A model generated the notes under the pieces. The model searched no databases and was not told where the DNA came from. It saw only the letters and a program-made list of their open reading frames with translations. Positions 1 through 9,863 of a DNA stretch of 64,000 bases are shown here, piece by piece. The position numbers were made by a program, and so were the translations under genes. How positions within the stretch are numbered: the first letter of the stretch is position 1; each line of letters begins with the position of its first letter. Location of the stretch: contig CAZDSU010000030.1 of NCBI GenBank assembly GCA_964508135.1, forward strand, positions 8,913 through 72,912, written 5' to 3'. This DNA is from UBA6168 sp964508135 (GTDB taxonomy: Bacteria > Bacteroidota > Bacteroidia > Chitinophagales > Saprospiraceae).

Positions 1-171
1 GCCAGTGAAAATGCCAGCCGCCTTGCCGCCATGCAACGTGCCGAGAAGAACATCAAGGACTTGCTCAATGAACTCAACCTCAACTACCACCAGTTGCGCC
101 AGAGCAGTATTGACGAAGAGATGTTCGATGTCATTTTTGGTTCAGAGGCAATGAAAAAGTCGGCGCATTGA
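1..171 (+). CDS. atpG: ATP synthase F1 gamma subunit, C-terminal 56 residues
   Basis: The frame is open from base 1 and ends at TGA 169-171, so the gene begins upstream of the window. The C-terminal pattern of a long helix (ENASRLAAMQRAEKN) followed by LRQSSIDEEMFDVI matches the end of F1 gamma subunits, whose C-terminal helix forms part of the rotor shaft inside the alpha3beta3 head. Gamma couples proton flow through Fo to ATP synthesis at the inner membrane. The next gene converges on it and its stop codon lies 2 bp away, with no terminator hairpin between them. The assignment rests on a short fragment. Confidence 0.75.
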   Translation, partial: ASENASRLAAMQRAEKNIKDLLNELNLNYHQLRQSSIDEEMFDVIFGSEAMKKSAH

Positions 172-173
172 AG

Positions 174-1163
174 TCATTCCTTCACCTTCCCCCGCCGCTC
201 CATCAACTCCCGCCAGGTCGTCAAAATAATCCCGTTTTCTTCGATGTATTTCTTCAAATCCGGCGACAGCATCGCCAGCATGTCCGCCCGGCGCAGCGGG
301 CCGGAGTCGGAGATGTGCGGGAAGACCTCCGTGGTGGCCGAGCAATGCATGATGACCATGGTGACGCCAGGCTGCAACTGGCTGAACGACTCGATGTATT
401 TGCGGGCATGAACGGCTTGCAATCGCTCGTCGGTCATGTCGTGGTCGGCGGGATACTGCCAGTTGTAGCTGAGGTTGTGCAGGTCGTCGAGGACGGGGAG
501 GCCAGCGTCCCAGAGCATCTTGCCGATGGCATTGGTCTGTTCAGGCAGCATCCCCATTCCCTGCAACTGTTTGATAATCATGCTGTTGTGGCCACCGGGA
601 AACATGACGGGGATTTTGTGCTTCATCCCAAATTGCAGGTAGCGCTCCAGAAATTCTGCCGTCCCAAAGGCCGAACCCATGTGCGTGTCGAAGTGTGTCG
701 GCTCGAAGCCCATGCGCCGTGCACGTGCCAATTGGCTCTCGAATTCCCGCTCCACGTCGTCGGGTGTGGCGTGCTGCGCCAGTTCTTCGACACTGCGCCA
801 GAGGCAGCCTTCCGTGTCCAACAGGTTGGGCGAGGCAGTGCCGGTGAGGGGCGGCCAGCGGTAGTCCTGCCACTCGGAAGTGAGGGTAAGGTGCAGCCCG
901 GCATCGACCTTGGGATGTTCTTTCAGGTACCGCACGAAGCCGGGCACCCAGGGGCAGGGCATCATCACGCTGACGGAGGTTGCCACGCCCTCGTCCATTG
1001 CCCGGATGCCGCCGAGGTTGGAGTCGTAGCTCATGCCCATGTCGTCCACGTGCAGGATGACGACCTTGGCGTCGGCGGGGTAGCCGAGGCGGGCGGCGTA
1101 GGTTTGGGCGGTGAGTAAGTGGTTGAAAATGAGGAGGATGAGAAGTAAAACGTATTTTTTCAT
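174..1163 (-). CDS. ChbG/YdjC-family carbohydrate deacetylase, secreted
   Basis: This 329-residue protein begins with a signal peptide (about residues 1-20, ending LLTAQ). It carries the metal-binding pattern of the YdjC/ChbG deacetylases: HVDDMGMS with Asp40-Asp41, a HLTLTSEW segment around His91, and HFDTH at 157-161. The family removes acetyl groups from N-acetylated oligosaccharides such as chitin fragments. The signal peptide places this enzyme in the periplasm or outside, whereas E. coli ChbG is cytoplasmic. The start lies only 17 bp downstream of the stop of the 1181-2419 gene, so the two are probably cotranscribed. The substrate cannot be read from the sequence. Confidence 0.82.
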   Translation of the reverse strand: MKKYVLLLILLIFNHLLTAQTYAARLGYPADAKVVILHVDDMGMSYDSNLGGIRAMDEGVATSVSVMMPCPWVPGFVRYLKEHPKVDAGLHLTLTSEWQDYRWPPLTGTASPNLLDTEGCLWRSVEELAQHATPDDVEREFESQLARARRMGFEPTHFDTHMGSAFGTAEFLERYLQFGMKHKIPVMFPGGHNSMIIKQLQGMGMLPEQTNAIGKMLWDAGLPVLDDLHNLSYNWQYPADHDMTDERLQAVHARKYIESFSQLQPGVTMVIMHCSATTEVFPHISDSGPLRRADMLAMLSPDLKKYIEENGIILTTWRELMERRGKVKE

Positions 1164-1180
1164 GATAAAAACTGTTAGTT

Positions 1181-2419
1181 TTATAATTCATTAAAGGACA
1201 AGCCAATCCTCCAAATCAAGCCTTCCCTCAAAAACTGACCATGAAGATAACCGCTGGTCTTGTAGCCCAATTGCGTGTGGAAGTAGATGGGTTTGTCACC
1301 GTTGAGCAGTCTAATATTTGCACCAAACCGGGCTGCACCACCCAAGCTTGCTTCGGTCAATTTCAAGCTTTCCCCGCCCAGTTCCAGTTCATCTTGGTTC
1401 CACAAATCGAGACTGGCATCGAACTGGAACGGGCGGTTCGACCAGATTTGGCTGTACCCCAATCCGCCGCCAAGGCTTTTCGCCAGTTTATTGTCGCCAA
1501 TTCGGATTTCGCCAGTGATTAGATTTCGGTCGTTCCTCAGAAAATTGGTGACGACCAACTCGCTCCCGAAAGGATTCAAATTGAGGTCGAAATTTGGAAA
1601 GTATTGGTATCCTAATATTTTAATGAAAGGCATTTTTACACTTTTCTCGCCTTTTCCGATGTATTTCCAAGTGTAAAGAAATGAGGTGTACAAATTAATG
1701 GGATTGAGAATTTCTATCCATGCTCGACGCTTCAGGTATTTCAGGGTTAGTGGGTAGTCGTCCACGTCAGTAAAACCATGATACTGATTTATTTTTGTTA
1801 AATAATCGAGCATATCTCCTTTTATCTTGTCGTCGTAATCCGACCCTAAAATATAACCTGAGGTATTGTGGTTTGTACCTATAAAAAGTATGGTTTCATC
1901 AAATTCCATTTCACCTGCAAGCATCCATTTTTTCAGTATAATATTGGACATAACATTGCAGGATTCTGCACCCCCGTACTCAATTGATATATTCTCATGT
2001 CTTCCTATCACACGGGGTGTTTCAAGCCTTCCTTTTCTTGCTATCCCGTTACCTTTACCAAATGGTGGAGCGAGACTGATGTGATAAAAATTATCCTTAT
2101 ATCCATATTCTCGGTAATAAAAACCATGGCCAAAAGCTTCATGTTGAATAAGTGCAGTTAAGGCATCCAATTGAAAATCAAGGATTATGAATTTCGAGAA
2201 ACGATAACCAATTCCCGCTATTTTTTTACCAGGTGTGTCTTCGGTAAATAGCTTTGGTTTTAGCACGTTATCTTTTGCATTGTGAATGACTTGATTAAGG
2301 GTAAACAAGCTTTCCCCATACGTCGAGTTGATGCCTGTTTTATCCCAGACCAAGTAGTTTTGAGCGAAAACAAAATGTACGGAAAAGATAAATAGGTAAG
2401 CAGTTAGCAGCGTTTTCAT
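1181..2419 (-). CDS. Secreted protein with HEAFGH motif, family not recognised
   Basis: A 412-residue protein with a signal peptide (1-20, ending FVFAQ). Residues 92-99 read QHEAFGHG, an HExxxH arrangement (His93, Glu94, His98) that resembles a zinc-binding helix but is one residue longer than the classic HExxH. The following REYGY segment and the many aromatic, alternating strands in the C-terminal half suggest an envelope protein, perhaps an outer-membrane barrel. It lies between an OPT transporter (85 bp upstream) and a ChbG-type deacetylase (17 bp downstream) on the same strand. I do not assign a function; an integral or metal-dependent peptidase is possible but unproven. Confidence 0.6.
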   Translation of the reverse strand: MKTLLTAYLFIFSVHFVFAQNYLVWDKTGINSTYGESLFTLNQVIHNAKDNVLKPKLFTEDTPGKKIAGIGYRFSKFIILDFQLDALTALIQHEAFGHGFYYREYGYKDNFYHISLAPPFGKGNGIARKGRLETPRVIGRHENISIEYGGAESCNVMSNIILKKWMLAGEMEFDETILFIGTNHNTSGYILGSDYDDKIKGDMLDYLTKINQYHGFTDVDDYPLTLKYLKRRAWIEILNPINLYTSFLYTWKYIGKGEKSVKMPFIKILGYQYFPNFDLNLNPFGSELVVTNFLRNDRNLITGEIRIGDNKLAKSLGGGLGYSQIWSNRPFQFDASLDLWNQDELELGGESLKLTEASLGGAARFGANIRLLNGDKPIYFHTQLGYKTSGYLHGQFLREGLIWRIGLSFNEL

Positions 2420-2504
2420 GGCTTATTTCTCAAGGTTCTCTGAAAAAAAGTAGCTGGAAGGCGCAGCAAATGCTTCACAGCGCCTTCCAACAAATCAAAA
2501 CGCA

Positions 2505-4532
2505 TCAAGCCTTCCTCGCCACCCGCCAAAGCACCCAGCACATGAAGGCAAAGAACGCAACCCCCAGCAGCATGAAGCCCGTCTCGCCCATCGCTGGTTT
2601 GAAGAAATGTTCTTCCAGGTTGATTGTCTTCAATTGCTCCGACATGCTCACAGAGAGTATGGCTACGATAACGCCCATTAGCGCACCGCCTGCCACGAGG
2701 CCCGTTGCAAACAGGTTGCCCTTGCCCAGTTCGTCGTCGCCTTCGGTCTTTTCGCCCTTGCGTCCCTTCATCCACTCAACGCCGCCCTTCACGGCACCGC
2801 CGATAAAGATGGGCAGCGTGGTGCTCAACGGCAGGTACACGCCCACCGCAAACGACAGCGACTTGATGCCGCACAGCTCCATCGTAACGGCCAGGAACAC
2901 GCCCACCAGCACGAACTGCCAGTCGAGGTTGAACGAGAGCAAGCCCTTGATGAGCGTGGCCATCAGCGTCGCCTGCGGAGCGGCAAATTTTTCACCAATG
3001 GCGTGTTGGATGCCCTGCGCCAACATGTCGGGCGTGGGCGTGTCGAGGTATTTCACCGTCAAACCAATCACCACGCTGGAAACGATGGCCCCGATGAACA
3101 GCGCCATTTGCTGGTACTTGGGCGTAGCCCCGACGATGTAGCCAGTCTTCAAATCCTGGCTGGTGGCACCTGCGTTGGCGGCGGCGACGCAGATCATGCC
3201 GCCGACCACGAGCACCATTGGCTCGTAAGCCTGGCCCGTCCAGCCGAGGCCGATGAACACCAGCGCCGTGGCCATGATAGTGGCGATGGTCATGCCCGAA
3301 ATCGGGTTGTTCGACGATCCGATGATGCCCACGATGCGACTGGAAACCGTTACGAAGAAAAAGCCGAACAGCACCACCAGCACGCCCAACATCAGTTTTG
3401 AAAAAATGCCTTCGCCGGGAATCATCGGCATCAGCGCCATGAGGATGACCAACGCAAGGCTGCCGAAGCCAACCACTTTCATCGAAAGGTCGTTTTCGGT
3501 GCGGGCCACTTCGCCGCCAGCCGCTTTTTCCTTGAGTGCGCCCATGCTTTCCTTGAAGGAGGAAACGATGGTTGGCAATGTTTTCAGCAGGGTGATGAAC
3601 CCTCCCGCCGCCACTGCGCCGGCACCGATTTGCCGAACGTAGGCCCGGTAAACGGCGGTGGCCGTATCGGCAAAAGTATGCGTGGCGGGGTCCCAGCTAC
3701 CGGGGCCGCCAGCTACGAGCAGGTCTTTCAGGTAGCCGAGTTTGAACAATTGTGCAGCAATGATGTCCGGCGGCACGAGCGTGGCCAACAGTGGGATGAG
3801 TGCCAACCAGGCCAACACACCACCAGCCACGAGTACCCCCGAAATCTTCGGGCCGATGATGTACCCAACGCCGAGGTATTCCGGCGTGATTTCAGCGCTG
3901 ACGGTGGCTGCTGGGAAGTACTTGTTGGCCATTGCTGTACCGAAAGTTGGCACTTCCGAAATGACGTGGAAAATCTTTTGAAGTATGGCATAGCCGAAGG
4001 CAAAGCCAAGACCTTGGTAGGCCGTTTTGGCAAAATTGCCGCCCTTGTCACCAGCGATGAGCACGGCGGCGCATGCCGTGCCTTCCGGGTAGGGCAGGTT
4101 TTCGTGTTCCTTGACGATGAGCGAGCGCCGCAACGGTATCATCATCAGCGTGCCGAGGATGCCGCCGAGCACGGCCAGTGCGAAGATGGTCCAGTAGCGA
4201 AAATACTGGTCGCCCATCGCCGGGTCGCTGAGGAAGAGGAACGCTGGCAGCGTGAACACCACGCCCGCAGCGATGCTCTCGCCCGCCGAGCCGGTGGTCT
4301 GGATGATGTTGTTTTCGAGGATGGTCGTCCCGAAAAACTTTTGCCCCAGCGAAATGGCCAGCACGGCGATGGGGATGGAAGCACTGACCGTGAGGCCTGC
4401 CTTGAGCGCCAGATAGACCGTGCTCGCCCCGAAGATGATGCCGAAAATGGCCCCCAAAATGATGGCCCGAACCGTGAATTCCTTGACGCTTCCGTTCTCG
4501 GAAGCGATGTAGGGTTTGAACGCTTTCTTCAT
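2505..4532 (-). CDS. OPT-family oligopeptide transporter
   Basis: The 675-residue product is almost entirely hydrophobic helices, with no signal peptide but a cytoplasmic N-terminus (MKKAFKPYIASENGSVKEFT). The first helices carry GAIFGIIFGASTVYLALKAG, followed by NNIIQTTGSAGESIAAG, both typical of the bacterial branch of the oligopeptide transporter superfamily. Length fits bacterial members, roughly 600-700 residues. The family imports peptides or metal chelates across the inner membrane, usually by proton symport. It heads a leftward group with the HEAFGH protein and the deacetylase, which suggests uptake linked to breakdown of an extracellular substrate; that link is inference. Confidence 0.88.
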   Translation of the reverse strand: MKKAFKPYIASENGSVKEFTVRAIILGAIFGIIFGASTVYLALKAGLTVSASIPIAVLAISLGQKFFGTTILENNIIQTTGSAGESIAAGVVFTLPAFLFLSDPAMGDQYFRYWTIFALAVLGGILGTLMMIPLRRSLIVKEHENLPYPEGTACAAVLIAGDKGGNFAKTAYQGLGFAFGYAILQKIFHVISEVPTFGTAMANKYFPAATVSAEITPEYLGVGYIIGPKISGVLVAGGVLAWLALIPLLATLVPPDIIAAQLFKLGYLKDLLVAGGPGSWDPATHTFADTATAVYRAYVRQIGAGAVAAGGFITLLKTLPTIVSSFKESMGALKEKAAGGEVARTENDLSMKVVGFGSLALVILMALMPMIPGEGIFSKLMLGVLVVLFGFFFVTVSSRIVGIIGSSNNPISGMTIATIMATALVFIGLGWTGQAYEPMVLVVGGMICVAAANAGATSQDLKTGYIVGATPKYQQMALFIGAIVSSVVIGLTVKYLDTPTPDMLAQGIQHAIGEKFAAPQATLMATLIKGLLSFNLDWQFVLVGVFLAVTMELCGIKSLSFAVGVYLPLSTTLPIFIGGAVKGGVEWMKGRKGEKTEGDDELGKGNLFATGLVAGGALMGVIVAILSVSMSEQLKTINLEEHFFKPAMGETGFMLLGVAFFAFMCWVLWRVARKA

Positions 4533-4651
4533 TGTTGGATTGGTGAATTGTTAAAATTGTTGGTTTGCCCGGCTAATGTATGTCAAATGATTTTTCCTGC
4601 GAAGAAAAGTGTGTCGGGCGCTTCGCAAACGGGGATTTCGTTTGCTGAAAT

Positions 4652-4683
4652 AAAAATGGAGCGGCACGTGCCGCTCCATTTTT
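4652..4683 (-). terminator. Perfect 32-bp palindrome with flanking A/T runs
   Basis: AAAAATGGAGCGGCAC is followed by its exact complement with no loop between, ending in a T run on either strand. It lies downstream of the yceI-like gene and upstream of the OPT start, so it probably terminates the leftward yceI transcript. The symmetry would let it act in both directions. Confidence 0.75.
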
Positions 4684-4723
4684 GTTGAAATCTTGGAACG
4701 ATGAAAAAATAACTTCCCAATTT

Positions 4724-4756
4724 AACGTCGGGGAGGTTCCGAACCTCCCCGACGTT
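4724..4756. repeat. Dispersed intergenic palindrome, copy 1
   Basis: AACGTCGGGGAGGTTC (4724-4739), one C, then its exact inverted copy (4741-4756). A near-identical palindrome with a slightly different centre is at 61966-61998. Both sit next to gene ends. It lacks a T run, so it is more likely a mobile palindromic unit than a simple terminator. Confidence 0.7.
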
Positions 4757-4824
4757 GTAGCCGGAAGATAAGGAAATTATTTTCTGACTGTTACCTAGAT
4801 GGGAACAAAATCCCCAATTCCCAA

Positions 4825-5496
4825 TCATTGCACAGCTATCTTAGCCTCCAGCTTGATTTTCAACTTCACGAAGTCGTCAATCATTTTGTCCTTCATGGTG
4901 CCGATGGTGCCAGACTTGTACTTCACCCCCCATTCGGTGCGGTTGATGGAAAATTCCGGTGTTTCCACTTTCACCTTGCCTCCTTCCACGCTCATGTTGA
5001 ACGGGATGCGGATGGCCTTTGAAATGCCCTTCAGCGTTAGCGTACCAGCCACCAACTGCTTGGCACCGGAGGGGTCGCCGGTGAGTGGAAGTGTGCTCCC
5101 GAACTCAAAACTGCCTGTCGGGAACTTGCCCACCTCAAAAAAGTCGCTGTCCTTCAAGTGGCTTTCGAGGTCGGCTTTGTCGGTGCCTTCGAGGTCGGTG
5201 ACGGCAAGCGAGTTCATGTCAATGACCATTTTGCCGCCAGTGATGTTGCCTTGAAAAACATTGAGTTCGCCGCTCTGGAGCTTGATGGTGCCTGAGTGCT
5301 GCGAGCCGGTTGACTTGGAGCCAATCCACTCGATGACGCTGGTCCCGGTGTTCAGGGTGTACAGTCCGGTAGCCGTTTCGGCAGTTTGAGTTGTTGGCGC
5401 TGTGGCCGTGACTGTTGCCTCGGTGGAAGGCGTGTTTTGACAGGCGGCAAAAAAGATGGCCACGAGCGAGAGAAGGAAAATAGCTTGCTTTTTCAT
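4825..5496 (-). CDS. YceI-family lipoprotein
   Basis: The 223-residue product starts at the ATG (a TTG one codon earlier is the only extension). A lipoprotein signal ends FFAAC, putting the lipidated cysteine near residue 19, followed by a Thr/Ala-rich tether to about residue 44. The rest is a YceI domain: a start near TLNTGTSVIEWIGSK, a central DSDFFEVGKFPTGSFEF stretch and LTLKGISKAIRIPF. YceI domains form a lipocalin-like barrel that binds isoprenoid or other lipophilic molecules in the periplasm. Here it would be membrane-anchored. It appears monocistronic, with palindromes at 4724-4756 and 4652-4683 downstream. Confidence 0.88.
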   Translation of the reverse strand: MKKQAIFLLSLVAIFFAACQNTPSTEATVTATAPTTQTAETATGLYTLNTGTSVIEWIGSKSTGSQHSGTIKLQSGELNVFQGNITGGKMVIDMNSLAVTDLEGTDKADLESHLKDSDFFEVGKFPTGSFEFGSTLPLTGDPSGAKQLVAGTLTLKGISKAIRIPFNMSVEGGKVKVETPEFSINRTEWGVKYKSGTIGTMKDKMIDDFVKLKIKLEAKIAVQ

Positions 5497-5913
5497 CAAA
5501 AATGAATTGTGTTTTGAGTAGAAATGGTGAAAATGAAATGGAATTGGGCTAGCTCAAAAACCGTGCTTGGATTGGAAGAATTTGTCCAAAATTACTTTCC
5601 CGATAGGGGGATTCATTGTTCGCTTCATCTTAAAAAAAGCGGTCTTGTCGAATTAGCGTGAAAGCCAAGGGGGATTGGGGGCGACGCAGCCGCCCCCAAG
5701 TCTCTCTTCCCCCGAAGCGCTGCCGAAGGCGGCGATGAGGGGCAAAATTTGCATTATTTGCCTTAGAATTTAATTGGATTCAACGTAAACTGACATGAGC
5801 TAAAAAAGAATGACTTTCTGTATTTGCATGCAAATCAATCAGGTTGGTGTATTTTTCGCAGGTCTAAATTGCCTGCGCACTATTTGGTACGTTTTTGAAA
5901 AACTTTAGTGCCT
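5497..5913. other. Intergenic stretch with promoter space and a GC-rich element
   Basis: No gene is visible. The left part is the divergent leader of the yceI-like gene. The middle holds the GC-rich hairpin element at 5653-5748. The right part contains a perfect 14-bp palindrome, ATTTGCATGCAAAT (5822-5835), about 80 bp before the start of the next rightward gene; it could be an operator but nothing proves it. Confidence 0.5.
5653..5748. repeat. GC-rich double-hairpin intergenic element, copy 1
   Basis: TTAGCGTGAAAGC leads into TTGGGGGCG and its complement CGCCCCCAA (5675-5699), then a second hairpin around CGCTGCCGAAGGCGGCG (5714-5735), and ends AGGGGCAAAAT. Elements built the same way occur at 13205-13356 and 25884-26045. 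The shared order of words (TTAGCGTGAAA, a GGGGGC stem, an internal GCCGCCGGAGGCGGC-like stem) marks one repeat family. Confidence 0.65.
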
Positions 5914-6501
5914 ATGAAAACGACCGCATTGCTCCTGTTTTTTGCTTTCGCAATTGCTGCGCCAGCCATTTCGCAGCAGTTTTCCTTTGGTTTCCAAATC
6001 ATCGGGTTGTCCGTCCATTTGAAAAAAAGTAAGCATTCCCAACTTTTTAAGGGCAAAATCACGCATGACGGCAGGGTGGTCGTCAATGGTGGCGTGCTCT
6101 TCACCGCCCGCTACCACGTCAACGGTTTTTGGGGAATACAAGTCTCCCAGGCGCTGGTGGCAAGGGACTGCTCCGGGCGCTTTCTCGGCATGACGCACCT
6201 CGGCATTTTTGGTAAAAAGAACGAAATATGGGACTCCCCCAACAGCGTGGACGTGAGCTTCGGGCCCATGTTTTTTTACCGCCAAAACTGGGCGCTGCTG
6301 CCCGGCTACATGGACGAGGGCCTCTTCAAAATCAGCGAAAACCAACAGTGGATGACCAAGTTCGTCTGGCACGGCGGCATGGTCTCGTACCGCCGAAGGC
6401 TGGAGCCTAACCGCTACTTCCAGCTCGACATGTTGCCGGGCTTCCCGGAGTTGATTTCCATAGGGCCGGGGATGTCGTTTCAGCGGGGAGGTGGCTCGTA
6501 G
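5914..6501 (+). CDS. Small secreted protein, unknown function
   Basis: A 195-residue product if translation starts at the ATG at 5914; a GTG two codons earlier is possible. A signal peptide (FFAFAIAAPAISQQ) is followed by alternating hydrophobic strands (FSFGFQIIGLSVHL, VVVNGGVLFTARYHVN, SVDVSFGPMFFY, ISIGPGMSFQRG) typical of a small beta-barrel or beta-sandwich. No motif ties it to a known family. It stands 86 bp before the restriction-methylation gene on the same strand, but gene content gives no functional link. Confidence 0.6.
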   Translation: MKTTALLLFFAFAIAAPAISQQFSFGFQIIGLSVHLKKSKHSQLFKGKITHDGRVVVNGGVLFTARYHVNGFWGIQVSQALVARDCSGRFLGMTHLGIFGKKNEIWDSPNSVDVSFGPMFFYRQNWALLPGYMDEGLFKISENQQWMTKFVWHGGMVSYRRRLEPNRYFQLDMLPGFPELISIGPGMSFQRGGGS

Positions 6502-6587
6502 GGGCGACCCTTGCGGTCACTCTATGAAATTTTCCACAGATTGTGCGGCAAGGCAGACCATTCTCCGTTTTTCCATAGCTTTGCCCC

Positions 6588-9500
6588 ATGCAACACCAGA
6601 CCATTTTTGCGCCCAAAGATTTCGACCCGGCAAAGCTCGACCGTGCCTTCCAGGACATCCCCTCCATCGAAGAAAAAAAGAAAAAAATCGAGCGGTGGCA
6701 AGCGCTTATTCAGACCGGGCGGCTGCTTTCCATGAAGGAGGAACAATTGCAGGACGAGTTCCTCAAAACCTTTTTCGGTGACGTGCTGGGCTATTCCTAC
6801 GACATCTCCGCCGACACCTGCCAACTCGAAATCGAACGCTCCACCGAATTTGACAATAAAAAACCGGACGGGGTACTCGGCTTCTTCCACCGGGACGGAG
6901 AGGCGACCGTCAAAGCAGTCATCGAACTGAAGGGCAGTAAAATCAACCTCGACAAAAAACAAAACCGCAAGGATTTTCCAGGCACCCCTGTCGAGCAGGC
7001 ATTTTCCTACGTGCCGAAAATGGGCGGCCAATGCCGCTGGGTCATCGTGTCGGATTTCGTAGAAATCCGCCTCTACCATGCCTCCGACATGCGGCGCTTC
7101 GAACGGTTTTTCATCCCCGACCTGCTCGTGAACGGCGACCTGAAAAGGTTTTTTTTCCTGCTGTACAAAGACCGTTTGTTTTGGCAAAACGGCGGGGTCT
7201 CACCCGTTGAAAGCCTGCTGGAAAACCGGCAGGCGACGCTGGAAAAAATCGAAGCCGATTTCTATGGCGACTACGCCGCCAAACGCCTCCTGCTGCTCAA
7301 TGCGCTGCGCAGGGGCAACCCCACACGATCCGACGACGAATTGATGGGATGCACCCAACGCTTGCTCGACCGACTGATTTTCATCGCCTTCGTGCGCGAC
7401 ATGCCCATCGTCAAGGACGTTTTTGGAAACCTGGCCAGAAGTTACGACGAAAGTTTTTCCACCCACCCGCACCTTGCCTGGCAGTTGCTCAAAGACCTGT
7501 TCAGCGCCTTCGACAAGGGTTATTCCAAAAAAAGCAAAATCATTCCGCCTTTCAACGGCGGCTTGTTTCAACCCGACCACCTGCTCGAAAACCTTGCCCT
7601 TGCCGACGAAACGGTTTTCGAGATGATTGACTTCATGCGACGCTATGACTTCAAAAGCGAACTCGACGTGAACATCCTCGGGCACATCTTCGAGAAAAGT
7701 ATCAGCGACATCGAGAAGATAAAAGCCGACCTCGCCGCTAGCAACGACTTGCCCGCCCCGCCACCCGACCAGGTCAACAAGAAAAAAAAGCAAGGCATTT
7801 TTTACACGCCCGAATACATCACCCACTACATCGTGGAGCAGGCTGTTGGCGGCTGGCTCGACGAGCGCCGCAGCGAAGTGCTCGCCTCGCTCGGCGTCGA
7901 AGAATTGGTGGAGCCTTCCACAGCCGACTACGCGACCATCACCGCCAGCGGCGGCGGCAACCCGCTCATCCTCCTGCACCGCATCTTCTGGAAGGAATAC
8001 CAGGACCAACTTCGACGCATCAAGGTGCTCGACCCTGCATGCGGCAGTGGCGCTTTTCTCAACCAGGTGTTCAACCATCTCTACGTCGAATGGAAAATCT
8101 CAGAAGTTGAACTTGCCAAGCTGAATACCCCGACCACCACCCAAAGCGACCGCGTAAACGAAGGCATCTTCGCCTCCGGCAACGGCGGCTACGACGGTGA
8201 CGGCTACCGGGATGCCGCCATCCGCAGGGGCATCGTCTCCAACAACCTTTACGGGGTGGACCTCAGTGCCGAGAGCGTCGAAATCACCAAGCTCTCCCTC
8301 TGGCTCAAAACCGCCAACAAATCCATTTCGCTGGCAAACCTGTCCGAAAACATCCGGCAGGGCAACTCGTTGATTGACGACCCGGCGGTGGATCCCCTCG
8401 CTTTTCGGTGGGAGGAAGGGTTCCAGGAAATCATGGCCGATGGCGGGTTCGACGTGGTGGTGGGCAACCCGCCGTACGTTTTCGGCAGGACTGGAAATAT
8501 GAAGAAGGCAGGTCGTACCGCTATTTTTTGGAAAAATACGAGGTGGCGGAGTACCAGTTCGATATGTATGTTTTGTTCTGGGAGCGGGGCTTCAAGCTAC
8601 TGAAGCCTGACGGCAAAATCGGCTACATCACGCCAAACACCTGGCTGAACAACCAAAAAACGACCAAGCTCCGCAAGTTCATCCTCGACAATGCCGACAT
8701 CGAAAGCATGGCTGACTACTCTTCGGTGAAGGTGTTCGAGGATGCGGTCGTGCTGCCCGTCATCACCAACCTGTCGAGGCTGAAAACGCCCGCCAACGAG
8801 GTCAGCATCTACAGGCCCGGCGGCGACCTTCAGCCTGTGCTTTCCCACCGGATTTCACAGGATGTTTGGCGGAACGATGAGTTGTGCGTCATCAATTTTA
8901 ACCTCAACGAAGGCGATTTTGTCATTTTGGAAAAAATGGAGCAAGCCGGTGGGAAAGTGGAAAGTTTTGCTGACGTAAGACGAGGCGTAATGCTTTACGA
9001 AACGGGCAAAGGCAAATCCGCCGCAAAAAGCGGAGGATGCGCAACGCCAAATCTATGAAGCGACGAGCAAATTGGATGAAACCTATCGCCCATTTTTGGA
9101 AGGCAAAGATGTTGATACTTACGTGTTGAAATATCAAAACCGTTGGGTGAAATACGGCCCCAATTTGGCCGCACCGAGAGACCCCGTTTTGTTCGAGGGC
9201 GCACGGCTGCTCGTCCGCCGCATCGTCGGCAAGCGCCTGATTGCCACCTACGTGGACGGCGATTTTGTCACCAGCCAACTGCTGCAAATCGTGAAGCCTT
9301 TCGAGGCGGCAGATGCAAAGTACCTGCTTGCCGTACTCAATTCGACGCTGGTTGCCTATTATTTTCGCAAGAAATACAATCGGCTGGACAAGACTTTTCC
9401 CGAAATCAGGATTTACGAGTTAGAGTCCATTCCCGTACCCCGCATCGCTCCCGCTGCCCAAGCTCCCTTCACCGACCAAGCCGACCTCCTGCTGCAAAAG

Positions 9501-9815
9501 CACCGGGAACTGCACGAAGGCACCAGTACTTTTCTGCGCCTGCTGCAAGCCAATTTTCCGCTCGCCACCGTGCCCAAAAAGCTGGAAGAATGGCATCGCC
9601 TCGAGTGGAAGGAATTCCTCGAAGAAATGACAAAAGCCAAAGCCCCGCTCAAGCCCTCGCAGCAGAAGGAATGGTTGGCGGTGTTCGAGGAGCAGCAAAA
9701 GGTCGCTGGCCATGCGCTCGCCGCCATTGAACAAGCCGACCGGGAACTCGACCGCATGGTGTACGCCCTGTACGAATTAACAGAAGCGGAGATAGCTTTG
9801 GTGGAGGGCAACTGA
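6588..9815 (+). pseudogene. Type IIG (Eco57I-like) restriction-methyltransferase, twice frameshifted
   Basis: The gene encodes a single-chain enzyme that both methylates adenine and cuts DNA. An N-terminal nuclease domain has Asp94 and a Glu113-x-Lys115 pair (VIELKG). The methyltransferase part follows with FYTPEYITHYIV (motif X), DPACGSGAF at Asp482 (motif I) and GNPPYV at Asn627 (motif IV). The C-terminal third (GYITPNTWL onward) should hold target recognition. Just after NPPYV the frame moves to +2 near 8477-8484, where GTTTTCGG replaces an expected GTTCGG. Near 9003-9013 one extra A in GGCAAATCC shifts it back, so residues from ANPPQKAEDAQ onward continue in the starting frame. The conceptual length is about 1075 residues, normal for the family. 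It may be inactivated, or the frameshifts may be sequencing errors. Confidence 0.85.
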
Positions 9816-9863
9816 TTTCCAGCGGACAGGCACGTTGGGGACAACGCATTCGCCCCAACGAAA

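Noticed and set aside
8477..9013. Programmed ribosomal frameshifting in the type IIG gene
   Set aside because: Two shifts in opposite sense would be needed, and there is no slippery heptamer with a following structure.
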